Origin: Trema orientale
Lineage: Eukaryota > Streptophyta > Magnoliopsida > Rosales > Cannabaceae
NCBI GenBank assembly: GCA_002914845.1
Contig: JXTC01000637.1
Span: forward strand, 77,836-141,835
Length of the DNA: 64,000 bases
Direction: 5' to 3'
The position numbers were made by a program, and so were the translations under genes. Positions within the stretch are counted from its first letter, which is position 1. Every line of letters begins with the position of its first letter. Below the pieces are notes generated by a model that had not been told where the DNA came from, did no database searches, and saw only the letters and a program-made list of their open reading frames with translations. Below are positions 14,801 through 24,849 of the stretch, in pieces.

Positions 14801-14999
14801 AAGGAAGGGCGAGAAAGATGAGGCCATGGCGCTCGGAGACGGCGAGAGGGTGGGAAGGAAGGGATTGGGGGTCGAAATTGAAGGGAGGGGGGTTGACGGG
14901 GACGGGGTCTCCGATTCTGTCAAAGAAGTAATCATTGGTGAGGACTTGCTCTCCTTCCATTTCCTCTTCTACTACCTGTATCTCTGAAGACAACGCCAT
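2885..14999 (-). CDS. NUP214: Nucleoporin NUP214 (complete, 17 exons)
   Basis: Exons in genomic order: 2885-3000, 3083-5182, 5309-5489, 5895-6237, 6457-6581, 6679-6812, 7529-7586, 8174-8326, 8867-10139, 10269-10434, 11674-11813, 12686-12798, 13096-13220, 13905-14051, 14156-14327, 14460-14695, 14798-14999. They sum to 5784 nt, exactly 1928 codons (1927 residues), with every junction in frame. The N-terminal third is the predicted beta-propeller ([40 protein letters not shown]). Next comes a linker with degenerate FG units, a charged coiled-coil part ([30 protein letters not shown]), then a long Ser/Pro-rich and FG/GFG-repeat tail ending [10 protein letters not shown]. This is the layout of plant NUP214 (LNO1), a cytoplasmic-side nuclear pore protein that docks the mRNA-export helicase. 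ATG at 14999 is the first in-frame start. The acceptor of the large 3' exon (after CTAG at 5186-5183) was chosen because it alone keeps the frame. An N lies in an intron near 12009. Confidence 0.93.
9404..9665 (-). repeat. 33-bp coding minisatellite: 11-residue FG-like units in NUP214
   Basis: Seven exact-period 33-bp units run from 9429 to 9659, with partial units on both sides. They encode tandem 11-residue blocks such as [22 protein letters not shown] and [11 protein letters not shown]. The period keeps the frame, so copy number can change without breaking the gene. In several units the FG core has become SG, GFG or FA, so only part of the array would act as FG-repeat contacts for transport receptors. 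Confidence 0.85.
10535..10655 (-). pseudogene. Decayed partial copy of NUP214 exon 10269-10434 inside the adjoining intron
   Basis: The stretch repeats 10315-10466 almost word for word on the same strand: the shared blocks AGTTCTCTCTGTTCC, TAGCATGAAA and TTATCATCAT occur in the same order. The copy lacks the part matching about 10390-10417 and has small indels that break the frame. It includes the former acceptor region and part of the flanking intron. It is a local tandem duplication in which one copy decayed. It is not expected to be spliced into the protein. Confidence 0.75.
10672..11545. repeat. Intronic tandem array of about 80-130 bp units (NUP214)
   Basis: About seven irregular copies of a unit carry the words CATCTATCCAGCACCATT, GAATAAAACAGAACA, ACATGAAAAAAGGCACTT and AAACTGATGGACTAG, separated by alternative spacers (AGAACTTTAA or TCAAGCTCTCT). 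Copies differ by small deletions. One copy is split by the MITE at 10759-11103. Confidence 0.85.
10759..11103. mobile_element. 345-bp MITE, Tourist/Harbinger-like, inside the tandem array
   Basis: Ends are inverted: left GGCCCGTTTGGTTCG, right (complement) GGCCCCGTTTGTTTC. Both sides are flanked by TTAA (10755-10758 and 11104-11107). Undisrupted neighbouring units (for example near 11254) read ACTTTAATATCT at the same point, so the empty site is present and shows one duplicated TTAA, or TAA/TTA within it as usual for Tourist elements. The interior carries two copies of a unit reading TTTGAATGGAAAAA. No coding capacity is seen. Confidence 0.8.
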
Positions 15000-15200
15000 T
15001 GCCCTTAGACCTTGACGACAAAGGGAATATGGAATTTGGTTTTGGTTTCGCGCGGGAAGAGAAGAGAAAAGAAGAGAAGAGAGGAAGTGAACTGAAAGTG
15101 AAAGTGAAAGTGAAGGTGAACGTGTGAGTACCGATTCCCTTCAGGGTTCGTGTGAGTACCGATTACATTAGCAGGGAATTCTAACCGTCTGATCAAAATG
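15000..15200 (-). promoter_or_regulatory. NUP214 5' leader and proximal promoter with palindromic E2F-like site
   Basis: At 15046-15058, 47-59 bp before the start codon, TTTCGCGCGGGAA holds overlapping E2F-type motifs (TTTCGCGC and, on the other strand, TTCCCGCGC). Such sites drive S-phase genes in plants. A 16-bp direct repeat CGTGTGAGTACCGATT lies at 15121-15136 and 15149-15164. No TATA box is obvious. The regulatory role is inferred. Confidence 0.45.
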
Positions 15201-15745
15201 AATGCCGTTTGATCAGAATGAATATGGTTTTTAGAGTAACTGTGTTTTGAAGGATGCCATATAAAGAATGAATCAGGAAAAAAAATAAAAAAACGAAAAA
15301 AACGAAAAAAACAGAGGATGAATTAAGCCAGTCATGTATATATATTCATACACATCATCAATTCTCTTCAAATGAAAAATATATCTGAAGTTTTATATAA
15401 TCAAATAAGTAATATGAAAATTATGAAAGTTGTTGAAGATTGTCCCATCAAGTTTTTTTTTTTAATTGAAAAAAAGCAGATGTGATCCCCGATGATGGGT
15501 AATTTCTTAGAGCCATCTGCTTCGGTTTGGACTCTCAAAAACGACGCAGGTTCGAACTCTAGACCTTATTTTCTTAAAGTGAGAATAGAACACTTTACTA
15601 TTTTGACCACTCTATTAAGAGTTTCCGATCAAGGTTTAGACTATAATGGTATGTGTAATATTCCAATTTGTCTCCAACCACCCAAATTACAAGTTTAGCC
15701 TCACATTCCAATAGGTGAAAGGAAAACACATAAGCTAAAGATGTA
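15201..15745. other. Intergenic region, weak SINE-like trace
   Basis: AT-rich. The segment at about 15490-15660 includes GGTTCGAACTCTAGACC, which resembles a Pol III B box, in a stretch unlike its surroundings. No matching A box was found, so it is left unassigned. Confidence 0.3.
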
Positions 15746-15749
15746 AGAA

Positions 15750-16525
15750 AAAGCTAGATATAGCTTCTTTCTCCCTCTTCTCTCTAATTTTTTTTCTTTT
15801 AATGAATAACGTGTAATGATCCTTTTTTATTTTTGGAACTTCATTGATTTGATATATATTTGTGTGTATATATATATGTGGAAACTAAACTAAAATTAGT
15901 CGGTGTTTTTTCAAATAATAATGGATTTTTAATTCTACACATATATTTTTCTTTATTTATAGAGATGGATGCTCCTTTGATTCACCATTAAACAACATTG
16001 AGGAGGGCAGACAAAAAATGCTTATGTCACCATATATCTCCATTTCGCTTATCATACCCACATTAGCCTTCCTATATGTGCAAGACATAGTGGATTACTA
16101 AAATAGTTACCCAATTCATCCATAAGAAGGAGGCGTTCCTCCCTATTTAGCATCTGCCACAGTTTAATTTGCATGTTTACTTATTCCACTAGTGATCATT
16201 TCCTGCTTCAAATAAGTATGTGGAACGCGATCTTTCGGATTTTTCTACTATTTTATATTATATTTTAGATATCTTTTATCAAATTTATAATTTAAGAAGT
16301 TATACCTTATTAATTATGTTTGTAATAAAATATATTTTTTCAAATTTAAGATAAATATCTTAAATCTAAAAAGTGGCATATTTTTAAATAAAATATTTTC
16401 AAAATTTTAAAAATATCATGTTTAAAAATCATTAAAATGTCAAAATAATTATGGCCCAGCCTAGCTCTGACTTAGGGTCGGGCTCAGTTAATAAATTTTA
16501 GGTCTATTTTAGCCTATTTGGAAAA
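15750..16525 (+). pseudogene. Unrecognised membrane-protein family, decayed copy 1 of 4
   Basis: Starting after the acceptor TTTATAG near 15962, the sequence aligns by eye with copy 2 at 17375. It still encodes traces such as PYISISLII and LYVQDIVDY but has an internal deletion and several stops. The 3' part (16300-16525), including the words AATTATGTTTGTAATAAAA and GCCCAGCCTAGCT, matches the region behind copy 2 (17925-18170). The copy cannot make a full protein. Confidence 0.55.
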
Positions 16526-16559
16526 TAAGATAAGAGCAATCATTATCAACTCTTAAGGG

Positions 16560-17225
16560 TTTACATTCAGTATATTATATTAGCTTTTCTTGCTAAAGCC
16601 TATTATATTAACAAATATGTTCTTGTTATACCCATAACTTAAAGGAGTTTGTGGCTTATAGAGTTTGTGGCTTATAATAACATTTCAAATAAAACTTATG
16701 AAATAATAAGGAGAAAAAAAGTCATAACATAATTACAAATTAGATATCAATACATCATCATACAAATACCGTACATTACTCTATTCTTGGAGAGTGTTTA
16801 GGTTTTTAGGAGAATCAATCAGAGCATCATCAATAGTCGTCTTCTTCAGTCGTCCCTAGCTTTGAAGGTAGTTCTCCTCTCCCTCTCTTTGAATAAGTTC
16901 TCTTTCTTATAACTCTTTGATAGGTAGCATTTATATTTTATATGGCTTGAGATTTTGGCCTAACTGATAAGTATCGTTCATTGATCTAATTTATTTATAT
17001 GCTTGAGATTTTGGCCCGAATGACAAGTATCATTCATTGATCTGATTTATTTATATATTTATGGATACATTTGGAAATTAAACTGATATTAGTACGGGCT
17101 TGAGATTTTGGCCCAAATGAAAAGTATCGGAAAACTTTAATTGATCTGATTTATATATATATATATATATATGTTTGAAAACTAAACTCAATTAGTGTGG
17201 TTTTTCCGTACTTTTTGGCTAATTA
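16560..17225. other. Spacer between family copies 1 and 2
   Basis: AT-rich sequence with three imperfect copies of a short unit, GCTTGAGATTTTGGCC followed by AAGTATC and TTGATCTGATTTA, at about 16944, 17000 and 17100, and a TA run near 17152-17170. No gene is seen. Confidence 0.55.
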
Positions 17226-17229
17226 ATGG

Positions 17230-18175
17230 AACTCCTAATTAATAGAACTCTGTTTATCACTTGTATGAGAACAGTTAATGAGGGGCTAAACTAGAAAGTT
17301 GCTATGTTTTTTTTTTTAATAAAATAATAGAATTTTAATTCCACATATACATTTTCTTTTTTCTTTTTTTACAGAGATGGATGTGCCTTTGATTCCACCA
17401 CCACTCAACAACATAAGCCGGAAAAAGGCTTATATCACCCATATGTCGTAATTTCACTTTGCATACTCACACTGGCCTTCACTAGCATGTTCTACGCATC
17501 GACACTCCTCTACGTGCAAGACAAAGTGGGTAACAAAGGAGTTTCCCAATTTATCCAGAAGAAGGAGGCATCTGTATCCTATGTAGTATCGGCTACGGTC
17601 TCTTTTACGTGTTCATTTGTTCCACTGATGACCCTTTCTTAGTTTAAGTCTAGGTATATAGAACACGATTTTTTGGACTCATGCTACTTTACAGCTCTAA
17701 TGATCATGCCACTCCATATTGGAACTTGGTTCGTTACATGCCATTCCATATTGGAGCTTGGTTCGCTACAATACTATTTCTACTAATTCTATACCTTCGC
17801 CATGCTTATCCATTATCGATGGCCTTGATTCCTATAGTAGTTGGAGGTCTAAGATGATACTGAAAACCAGGCTATTCAACTAACCGATGAAGAAAACCAG
17901 GATTGGCAACCATTACTAATTATGTTTGTAATAAAATATATTTTCTCAATTTTAAGATAAAATATATTTTCTCAATTTTAAGATAAATATCAAAAATCTA
18001 AAAAGTAGGATATTTGTAAATAAAACATTTTCAAATTTTCAAAAAAATCATATTTAAAAATCATTAAAATGTCAAAAAATTTATGATCCAGCCTAGCTTT
18101 GACCTAGGGTTAGGCTCGGTTAATGAATTTTAGATTCAATTTAGCCTATTCAGAAAATAAGATAAAATGTGTAAA
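17230..18175 (+). pseudogene. Unrecognised membrane-protein family, copy 2 of 4
   Basis: After a good acceptor (TTTTTTTACAG, ending at 17374) a frame stays open to 17640. It encodes HPYVVISL, a hydrophobic helix, FYASTLLYVQDKV, FIQKKEAS and a second helix SFTCSFVPLM, then stops. The family continues in another frame with PLHIGTWFVT, where a short internal duplication (about 17700-17765) has been inserted. This is the least damaged 5' half. The parent seems to be a small protein with about four membrane helices. I do not recognise the family and propose no function. Confidence 0.5.
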
Positions 18176-18204
18176 TTTACTTTATTACATTAGCTTTTCT
18201 TGCT

Positions 18205-19070
18205 AAAAGTTGCTTCTCTCTCCCTCTTTTTCTAAACTTTTTTCTTTTAAAGAATAATGTGTAATGTGCTTTTTTTTTTTTTGAAACTTTATCGATTTGA
18301 TATATATATATATATGTATATATATATTTGTGTATATATATTTTTCAACACATGATTCCACCAAACAACATTCAAGATGGTAGAAGCCCAAAAAAAAGGC
18401 TTATGTCACCTCATACGTTGTGATTTCACTTTGGATACTCACACTGGCCTTGACTAGCATGTTCTACGCATTGACCATACTCTACGTGCAAGACGAAGTG
18501 GATGCTAAAGAAGTTCCCCGATTTATCCAGAAGGAGGAGGCATCTGTATGCTATGTAGAATCGGCCATGGTCTCCTTTACGTGTTCATTTGTTCTACTAA
18601 TGACCCTTTTCTGAACACGATCTTTTGGACTCATTTTACTTGACAGCTCTAATGGTCATGCCACTCCATATTGGAGCTTAGTTCGTTGCGATACCATTTC
18701 TACTAGTTATATACCTTATCTATCGATAGCCTTGATTCCCATAGTAGTTGGAGCGATCGAGACATTTATTTACATCTATTGCCACTATTTTTTCACAAGT
18801 AGCAACAATCAGAATGTAAAACCAGATGATGAAGAAAACCAGGATGTTGCTCCAGCTCCAGCTCAGAACTATTTCTTGTTAATATATGCGTACCTCATAA
18901 CGACTTTGGGCAATTATGGTCAAGATCTCCAAGATGATGCTAAAAACCAGGCTGTTCAACCAGCCGATAAAGAAAACTGGAATTGGCAACTATTACTAAT
19001 TATGTTTGTAATAAAATATATTTTCTCAATTTTAAGATAAATATCTAAAATCTAAAGAAAATAATATGAA
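18205..19070 (+). pseudogene. Unrecognised membrane-protein family, copy 3 of 4
   Basis: Two open blocks remain: 18391-18614, with KKAYVTSYVVISLWILTLA, FYALTILYVQDEVDAKE and SFTCSFVLLMTLF then stop; and 18732-19040, with IPIVVGAIETFIYIYCHYFF, a hydrophilic loop rich in Asp/Asn/Gln (DDEENQDVAPAPAQN) and a last helix NWQLLLIMFVIKYIFS. Between them the frame EHDLLDSFYLTALMVMPLHI is ended by a TAG where copy 2 has Trp. Together with copy 2 this outlines the ancestral protein of four or more helices. It could be a spliced gene whose introns I mis-set, but the in-frame stop in a conserved helix favours decay. Confidence 0.5.
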
Positions 19071-19179
19071 GTGAACCTTTTTAAAATATTTAATATTAAG
19101 ATTTTAGATAGTTTAATAACAAAAACTATACCATGTATTTACTTCAAAATTATCCATATGACAGAAAAGAAATACTAAC

Positions 19180-19438
19180 CTTCAAATTCTGAATCTTCCT
19201 CTTCCTCTAGTTTACCTTCAAACATTGGATCTTCCTCTTCCTGTGGTTCACTTTCAAACTGTGGATCTTGCTCTTCCTCTGGTTTATTTTCTCCCATCAC
19301 TGTTTTTTCTTTCTCTGTCTCTTTCTTCTCCTGCTTTTCAATTATCTTCTTTTCATGATACATAGCTAATATAATTTCAGTTTCCTTTGCCGATTTTTTG
19401 GACCTCGTTCTACTTGAAATAGGATCTCTGTAATTCAT
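19180..19438 (-). CDS. Short acidic reading frame, first of two copies (possible exon 1)
   Basis: From ATG at 19438 the frame starts MNYRDPISSRTRSKKSAKE, runs through a Lys/Glu-rich helix-like part (YHEKKIIEKQEKK) and ends in acidic repeats of the type EEEDPMFEG/EEEDSEFEG. At 19180 a donor-like sequence AAG|GTTAGT follows, so it may be the first exon of a spliced gene whose remainder I could not find. It lies antisense and tail-on to copy 3 of the membrane family. The second copy at 20211-20469 is exactly the same length (259 nt), which suggests retained constraint or recent duplication. The family is not recognised. Confidence 0.4.
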
Positions 19439-19584
19439 GACTAAAGCCAGGTACAACTCTGTATATATGAAATATGAATTATGGTATGATATCTGATATC
19501 TTAAAATTAAAAAAAAAACATAAATAATGTAACATAAATAATGCATCGGCAAATGTTTATTTTGCCAATAATTCATAGATTTAT

Positions 19585-20100
19585 TCTACTGATAACCCTT
19601 TTCTAAACGCGATCTTTTGGACTCATGGTACTTGACAGCTCTAATGGTCATGCCACTCCATATTGGAGCTTGATTCGTTACGATACCATTTCTACTAGTT
19701 CTATACCTTATCTATGCTTGTCCATTATCGATAGCCTTGATTCCCATAGTAATTGGAGCGATCGAGACATTTATTTAGATCTATTGCCACTACTTTTTCA
19801 CAAGTAGCAACAATCAGAATGTATAACCAGATGATGAAGAAAACCAGGATGTTGCTCCAGCTCCAACTCAGAACTATTTCTTGTTAATATATGCATACCT
19901 CATAATGACTTTGGGCAATTATGGTCAAGATCTCCAAGATGATGCTGAAAACCAGGCTGTTCAACCAGCCGATAAAGAAAACTAGAATTGGCAACCATTA
20001 CTAATTATATTTGTAATAAAATATATTTTCTCAATTTTAAGATAAAATATATTTTCTCAATTTTAAGATAAATATCGAAAATCTAAAGAAAATAATATGA
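19585..20100 (+). pseudogene. Unrecognised membrane-protein family, 3'-only copy 4 of 4
   Basis: The segment repeats 18600-19070: DLLDSWYLTALMVMPLHI, IPFLLVLYLIYACPLSIALI, CHYFFTSSNNQNV and NYFLLIYAYLI. It has TGA at the position of the conserved Trp and further stops at 19773 (TAG) and 19829 (TAA) in the same frame. The 5' half of the gene is missing. A direct repeat of the 3' AT-rich motif TAAAATATATTTTCTCAAT follows. It is a tandem duplicate of copy 3 together with the antisense acidic frame. Confidence 0.55.
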
Positions 20101-20210
20101 AGTGAATCCTTCTAAAATATCTGATATTAAGATTTTAGATAGTTTAATAACAAAAACTATACCATATATTTACTTCAAAATTATCCATATGATAGAAAAG
20201 AAATACTAAC

Positions 20211-20469
20211 CTTCAAATTCTGAATCTTCCTTTTCCTCTAGTTTACCTTCAAACTCTGGATCTTCCTCTTCCTCTGGTTCACCTTCAAACTGTGGATCTT
20301 GCTCTTCCTCTGGTTCATTTTCTCCCATCATTGTTTTCTCTTTCTCTGTCTCTTTCTTCTCCTGCTTTTCCATCATCTTCTTTTCATGATACATGGCTAA
20401 TATAATTTCAGTTTCCTTTGCCGATTTTTTGGACCTCGTTCTACTTGAAATAGGATCTCTGTAATTCAT
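20211..20469 (-). CDS. Short acidic reading frame, second copy (possible exon 1)
   Basis: Same length and design as 19180-19438: start MNYRDPISSRTRSKKSAKE, then AMYHEKKMMEKQEKK and the tail EGEPEEEEDPEFEGKLEEKE, followed by the donor-like AAG|GTTAGT. Most differences from the first copy are substitutions. Both frames are open, which is worth noting beside the decayed genes on the other strand. Upstream (20560-20690) is less AT-rich and could be leader sequence. No function is proposed. Confidence 0.4.
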
Positions 20470-20559
20470 GACTAAAGCCAGGTACAACTCTGTATATATG
20501 AATTATAGTATGACATCTGATTTCCTAAAATTAAAAAAAAAAAACAAAACATAAAAAAG

Positions 20560-21627
20560 TCATCGAACGGTGTCGGAGTGATGGAGCTGCACCTGAATGA
20601 TGGACAGCCGATTAGGGTTGTTGAGAGAAAAAGAGAAGATTAGACAGTGGGTCTGGGTTTCTGATGATTGAATGTCATTGAGGGAGTATTGTTTAATTAT
20701 CTTTATGAATGAATTTACGAAGAGTCAGAGTTGTATTTAATATCTTGCCACATGTATTTACAAGAATGCCAGAAATGGCAAACTTTCAAACTTTTCAAAC
20801 TAATATAATCAATGGAATCATCAACAAAAAGATGAATTAGCTCGAAATCACTGTCATCACCTACTGCTACTTCTACTACTGCTATCATCACTATTTTTAT
20901 ATAACATAAGATATATCTATAATACCTTGTCATGCAACAAACTTTAGAATTAGGTTTAGATAGTTGTTATCTGAATCAAAATCAGTTTAAGTATGTTACA
21001 ATGACATATAGTTGCAACAATTCAGTTTAAGTATGTTACAATGACATATAGTTGCAACATTTATATAACTTTTGAACTTACTAAATGTACCAATTAAGGT
21101 CCAATTAAGTTATTTTGGATTACAATTTAGTTCCAGTTAATATTTTCAACAAAATTTGTCACAAATTGATAAATGGCAAGCTTAGAATTTTGTGTTAAGT
21201 ATAAGATAGGAATACGATGTGTTATAAGAAATTAGGCTCAAATTATATGAAAATGCTATTCACGTAAATTAACTCTCTAATTTGGTGAGTTTTATGCAAA
21301 AACTTTCTCAAAAAAAAAAAAAAAATAGCAGTGACATAATTTCTAATTTTAAAATCAATGTCTAGCTCTTCACCCTTATACTCAATCACTCAAATTCGGT
21401 CCCCCTCAATAAATAAAAAAACGAAAAAAAATCAAATTCGGTCAAAATGCAAATGGAATAAAATCTTTTCCATTTTTAGCTAAAATTGGTATTTTGCTTT
21501 ATTCGTTCGAAATAGGGTGGGTGGTCAGATGGTTTTTTTTCATGTCTCTATCTTAGACTAATAGGACAATTGACCAGCCAGTACTAATACTATGATTCAA
21601 TGAATCATGACTAGATAAAATGTGAAG
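20560..21627. other. Gene-poor stretch with a 40-bp tandem duplication
   Basis: A 40-bp unit (CAGTTTAAGTATGTTACAAT and following) occurs twice in tandem at about 20983-21060. Otherwise the region is AT-rich with poly-A runs. No gene is supported. Confidence 0.5.
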
Positions 21628-21800
21628 CACTACAAAAAAATACAACTTTTACCAATGTAACATAAATAATGCATCGGCAAACGTTTATTTTGCCAATGAG
21701 TCATAGTTTTATGCGTCGGTGTATATGTCTTAAAAAAATCAGCACAATGAATTTCTGCCGACGCTCTTTTGCGTAGGCTAAAGTTGAGCTTTTTTTTTTT
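21628..21800 (+). mobile_element. CACTA-type transposon end (fragment)
   Basis: Begins CACTACAAAAAAATACAAC, a typical plant CACTA terminus, followed by subterminal GC-containing words (ATGCATCGGC, TGCGTCGG, GCCGACGC) in AT-rich DNA. The words TAATGCATCGGCAAA and TTTATTTTGCCAAT recur at about 19525-19580, between membrane-family copies 3 and 4. The partner terminus was not found, so this is a fragment. Confidence 0.45.
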
Positions 21801-23382
21801 TTTAATTTTTTCATTTATACCGACATATTTTTAATTTTGTGTCGACGAAGGGTTGCCCACAAAAAAGTCCCCCGCGAAAAATACGCCGATGTGCATTTTA
21901 TGAATTTGGGATGTCTTTTCTCCTAAAAATAATAATTTCCTGTTTGATTAATTTTATGTCAATTAAAAAGCTCAAGCCCAGCGTATTCATTTTTCAACTT
22001 ATAGAGAAAAGAAAAATCACCAAAATAACTAAGGAAATAAAAAGGACAGTAACTTGTTAAACTATAGCTAGCCTTATCGTTTTTGTATTTTCATCTATCA
22101 AACTAAACAATGGACATTGTAATTTATTTAAGAGAACAATATCGAGCAAAATTTCATAACAAACAAAATATGTAGCTATGGAAATTATATTAGAACTAAT
22201 ATGTTAGTGTTTTCTATTTTCTTATTGTGTTTCTGCTCAAATGTCCTGAAAAAAGGAAAAAAAAAAAACTCCTACGCCCATTCTTAACTTCTTGTAGGTA
22301 TCAAGAATGTGTTGCTTAAGTGTTTTTTTTTTTTTTTTTTTATCGTACTTAATCCTAGTGAACTTGTTCTGGCCCAATTTAATTTTACTACAAATGTGTT
22401 AATATTTCTGGTTTTGAAACCTTGACTTGGTCAAAATCAAGCATCATTTTAAAGTAACAGGTAAGGAGGCCAAAGAGTAAGAAAGGCAATATTGAGCTTT
22501 CCATTTTTTTATAATAACCTTTTAAATTTGTTGAAAAATTATAATGATACCCAAATTCGTTTTTAACTTTTTAACTCTCCAAAAAGATTCCACTGCTCTC
22601 ACTCTCAGAGTCTCTGACAATGTGGTCCAAATGAAATTGTTTAATGGTGATAATTAAAGAGATTCTTACTTTAAGTGAAGAAAGCCACTTTCTGAGAAAC
22701 AAAGATAAAACTGTAAGAGAAAAAAGAGCAATGATGAGGGATAATTCAGATACAAAAATAAAGGTGGTTTAAACTCTATGTGGTGGCTTTAGAAGGTCCT
22801 ATCAATCGGATATTACTTTTAGATATGCTTGGTCTACTTATCGTTCATGTAATTCGGCCACGGCACAATATTAGTGTAACAGTATTATAGAATTAAAAGA
22901 AAAACTATTATGGTTACGCGAGTATATTATCCAATAAAAAAAGTGTAATATAATTGTGGGATTCACTTATAGTCTAATTGGTTTAGATTATGCTGATTAT
23001 TTGGTTCTCTTTTGAAAAAGTTATAAGTTGGGAGTAGTTTGATATACATGGCTTATGGTTATATTTTTAGGCATTCTAAACACACAATATTTTCTATTTT
23101 TAGCTAAATAGAAATGTTGCTCTATATATAGAGGTATTTATGTGATTTGTGCATTGCTTATGAATTTCTTGTTCTTAATTAATGATATTTGACTGGTTTA
23201 GAGTTTTGATAGAGATATATGACTTTGCTAGTTGAATTAAATTATTAATACTTGAGAAAGATTAATAATTAAATTAGAGAAATTCACTGTCAACATATAG
23301 AATAGAATTTGATTTAATTAACTAAGAGTTTTTGACAGGATTTGTCTTAGTAAAATCAGAAACCCTATGTTATTAGTTTTTT
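21801..23382. other. Gene-poor AT-rich stretch
   Basis: Poly-T and poly-A runs (for example 22322-22340) and unassigned sequence. No coding frame with a recognisable product. Confidence 0.5.
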
Positions 23383-23800
23383 CACTATAAGAAAATAAGG
23401 CCTTTGTAGGTAAAAATTTAGTATGTGTAAGTAAAATTTTTTGCCTACACATATTGCAAGTGAAGAGATGTATAAGTAAAAAAGTAGTATAGATAAAAGA
23501 ACTTCCCTACACATAATTTTATGTGTAAGTAAAAGTAACATGAGCCCTACCAAGATGACTAGACATTGGTGACTGGGATAATGACATAGAATATGATGTG
23601 GTAGCTGATGTGTCATATGATATGCACTAATGTAACACTTCTTAAAATGATAACATGGCATTATACTGAACCAACATGTCACCTTTAAACGTTGACACAT
23701 GGCACATGCAGAGAATGACATGTGGCACTTCGTGAGAGCGACATGTGGAGATATAAGTGTTAAAATTTTTAATTAAATGTGAAGGTAAAAGTGCCTTATG
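23383..23800 (+). mobile_element. CACTA-like end with subterminal repeats (fragment)
   Basis: Starts CACTATAAGAAAATAAGGCC. Downstream are repeated words on both strands (TGTGTAAGTAAAA near 23425 and 23522, ACATGTGGCAC and similar near 23655-23750). This is the subterminal style of CACTA elements. No matching right end was identified. Confidence 0.35.
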
Positions 23801-24152
23801 TGGGGGTACTAATGTTAATTTTTTCAATTTTAATAATTGATGTATTAATTCAAGATTTAGATGAAAACATACTATTAATTATCATAAATATGAAACATTA
23901 ATAAATTATTTTATATAAAATATTAGTATTATATATAAAATCCAATAAAGAAAAATATACAAATCCAAAATCTCAGGGAAAAGTAAGAATACAACAAATT
24001 TATAAAAAAAAATAAAAAAGGAAAATACTAGAATCAGAAGTGCTAGGAAATACAAATCCTAGTAATAATGTCCATCGTGCTCAGAATTACGCTGAGCAGG
24101 GGAGTAAATAAATCTGGTACAAGATTGATATGCTCTCGAACTATTGACTTTT

Positions 24153-24841
24153 AGATGGTGTTTGATTGATAGTAATGGAATGACTTTACATTGTTTGGTT
24201 TCACTTTTTACTTATGAATGGTCTTTATAATGTAATGACCATTACATCAAATAAAAGAATTAAAATTACACTTGAAAATAGATGTAAAAGCCATTACATT
24301 CCTAAGTTAGCCATTTTTTCCCCTTTTTCCCCTCATTTAGCATATTTTGCCTCCTCATTATCATCTTTTTTCTCATATCTATAACTAAACCAAGTGTAAA
24401 CTTGCATCCATATCTATGACTAAACTACTTACAAATCATCTTTTTCCTCATATTATCCAATTACTATATTTTTGTTTTCTAATATAAATTTTGTATGTTA
24501 TATTTATATGGTAAATAATAATAAGCAATTATTAAAGTATAAATTTTACTACCACAAAAAATTTAATTTATTTTTATATTTAGTAATTGAATCTATTTAA
24601 TCAATATCATAAGTATAACTATTTTCTTTTTTCCAGTAGTGATAGCATTTATTTTTTTTAAAAAAAATTAATTCAAAATCAGGGGTATATTAGTTAAAAT
24701 ACAGTTAATTCCATTACATTCCATAGTTAATTCCAAAGTTTCGACTAAACAAAATAATCACTTTTCTTTTCCTTTCCATTCTTATTCCCATTACGATTAC
24801 TATTATATTCAATTTCATTCCACCCAATCAAACAGCACCTT
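24153..24841. mobile_element. MITE-like element with imperfect terminal inverted repeats
   Basis: The left end ATGGTGTTTGATTGATAG is inverted relative to the right end CCCAATCAAACAGCACCT (complement AGGTGCTGTTTGATTGGG). Both ends continue into GGAATG/CATTCC words. TTAG occurs on both sides and could be the target duplication. No coding frame is seen. Confidence 0.5.
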
Positions 24842-24849
24842 AGCTGCTA

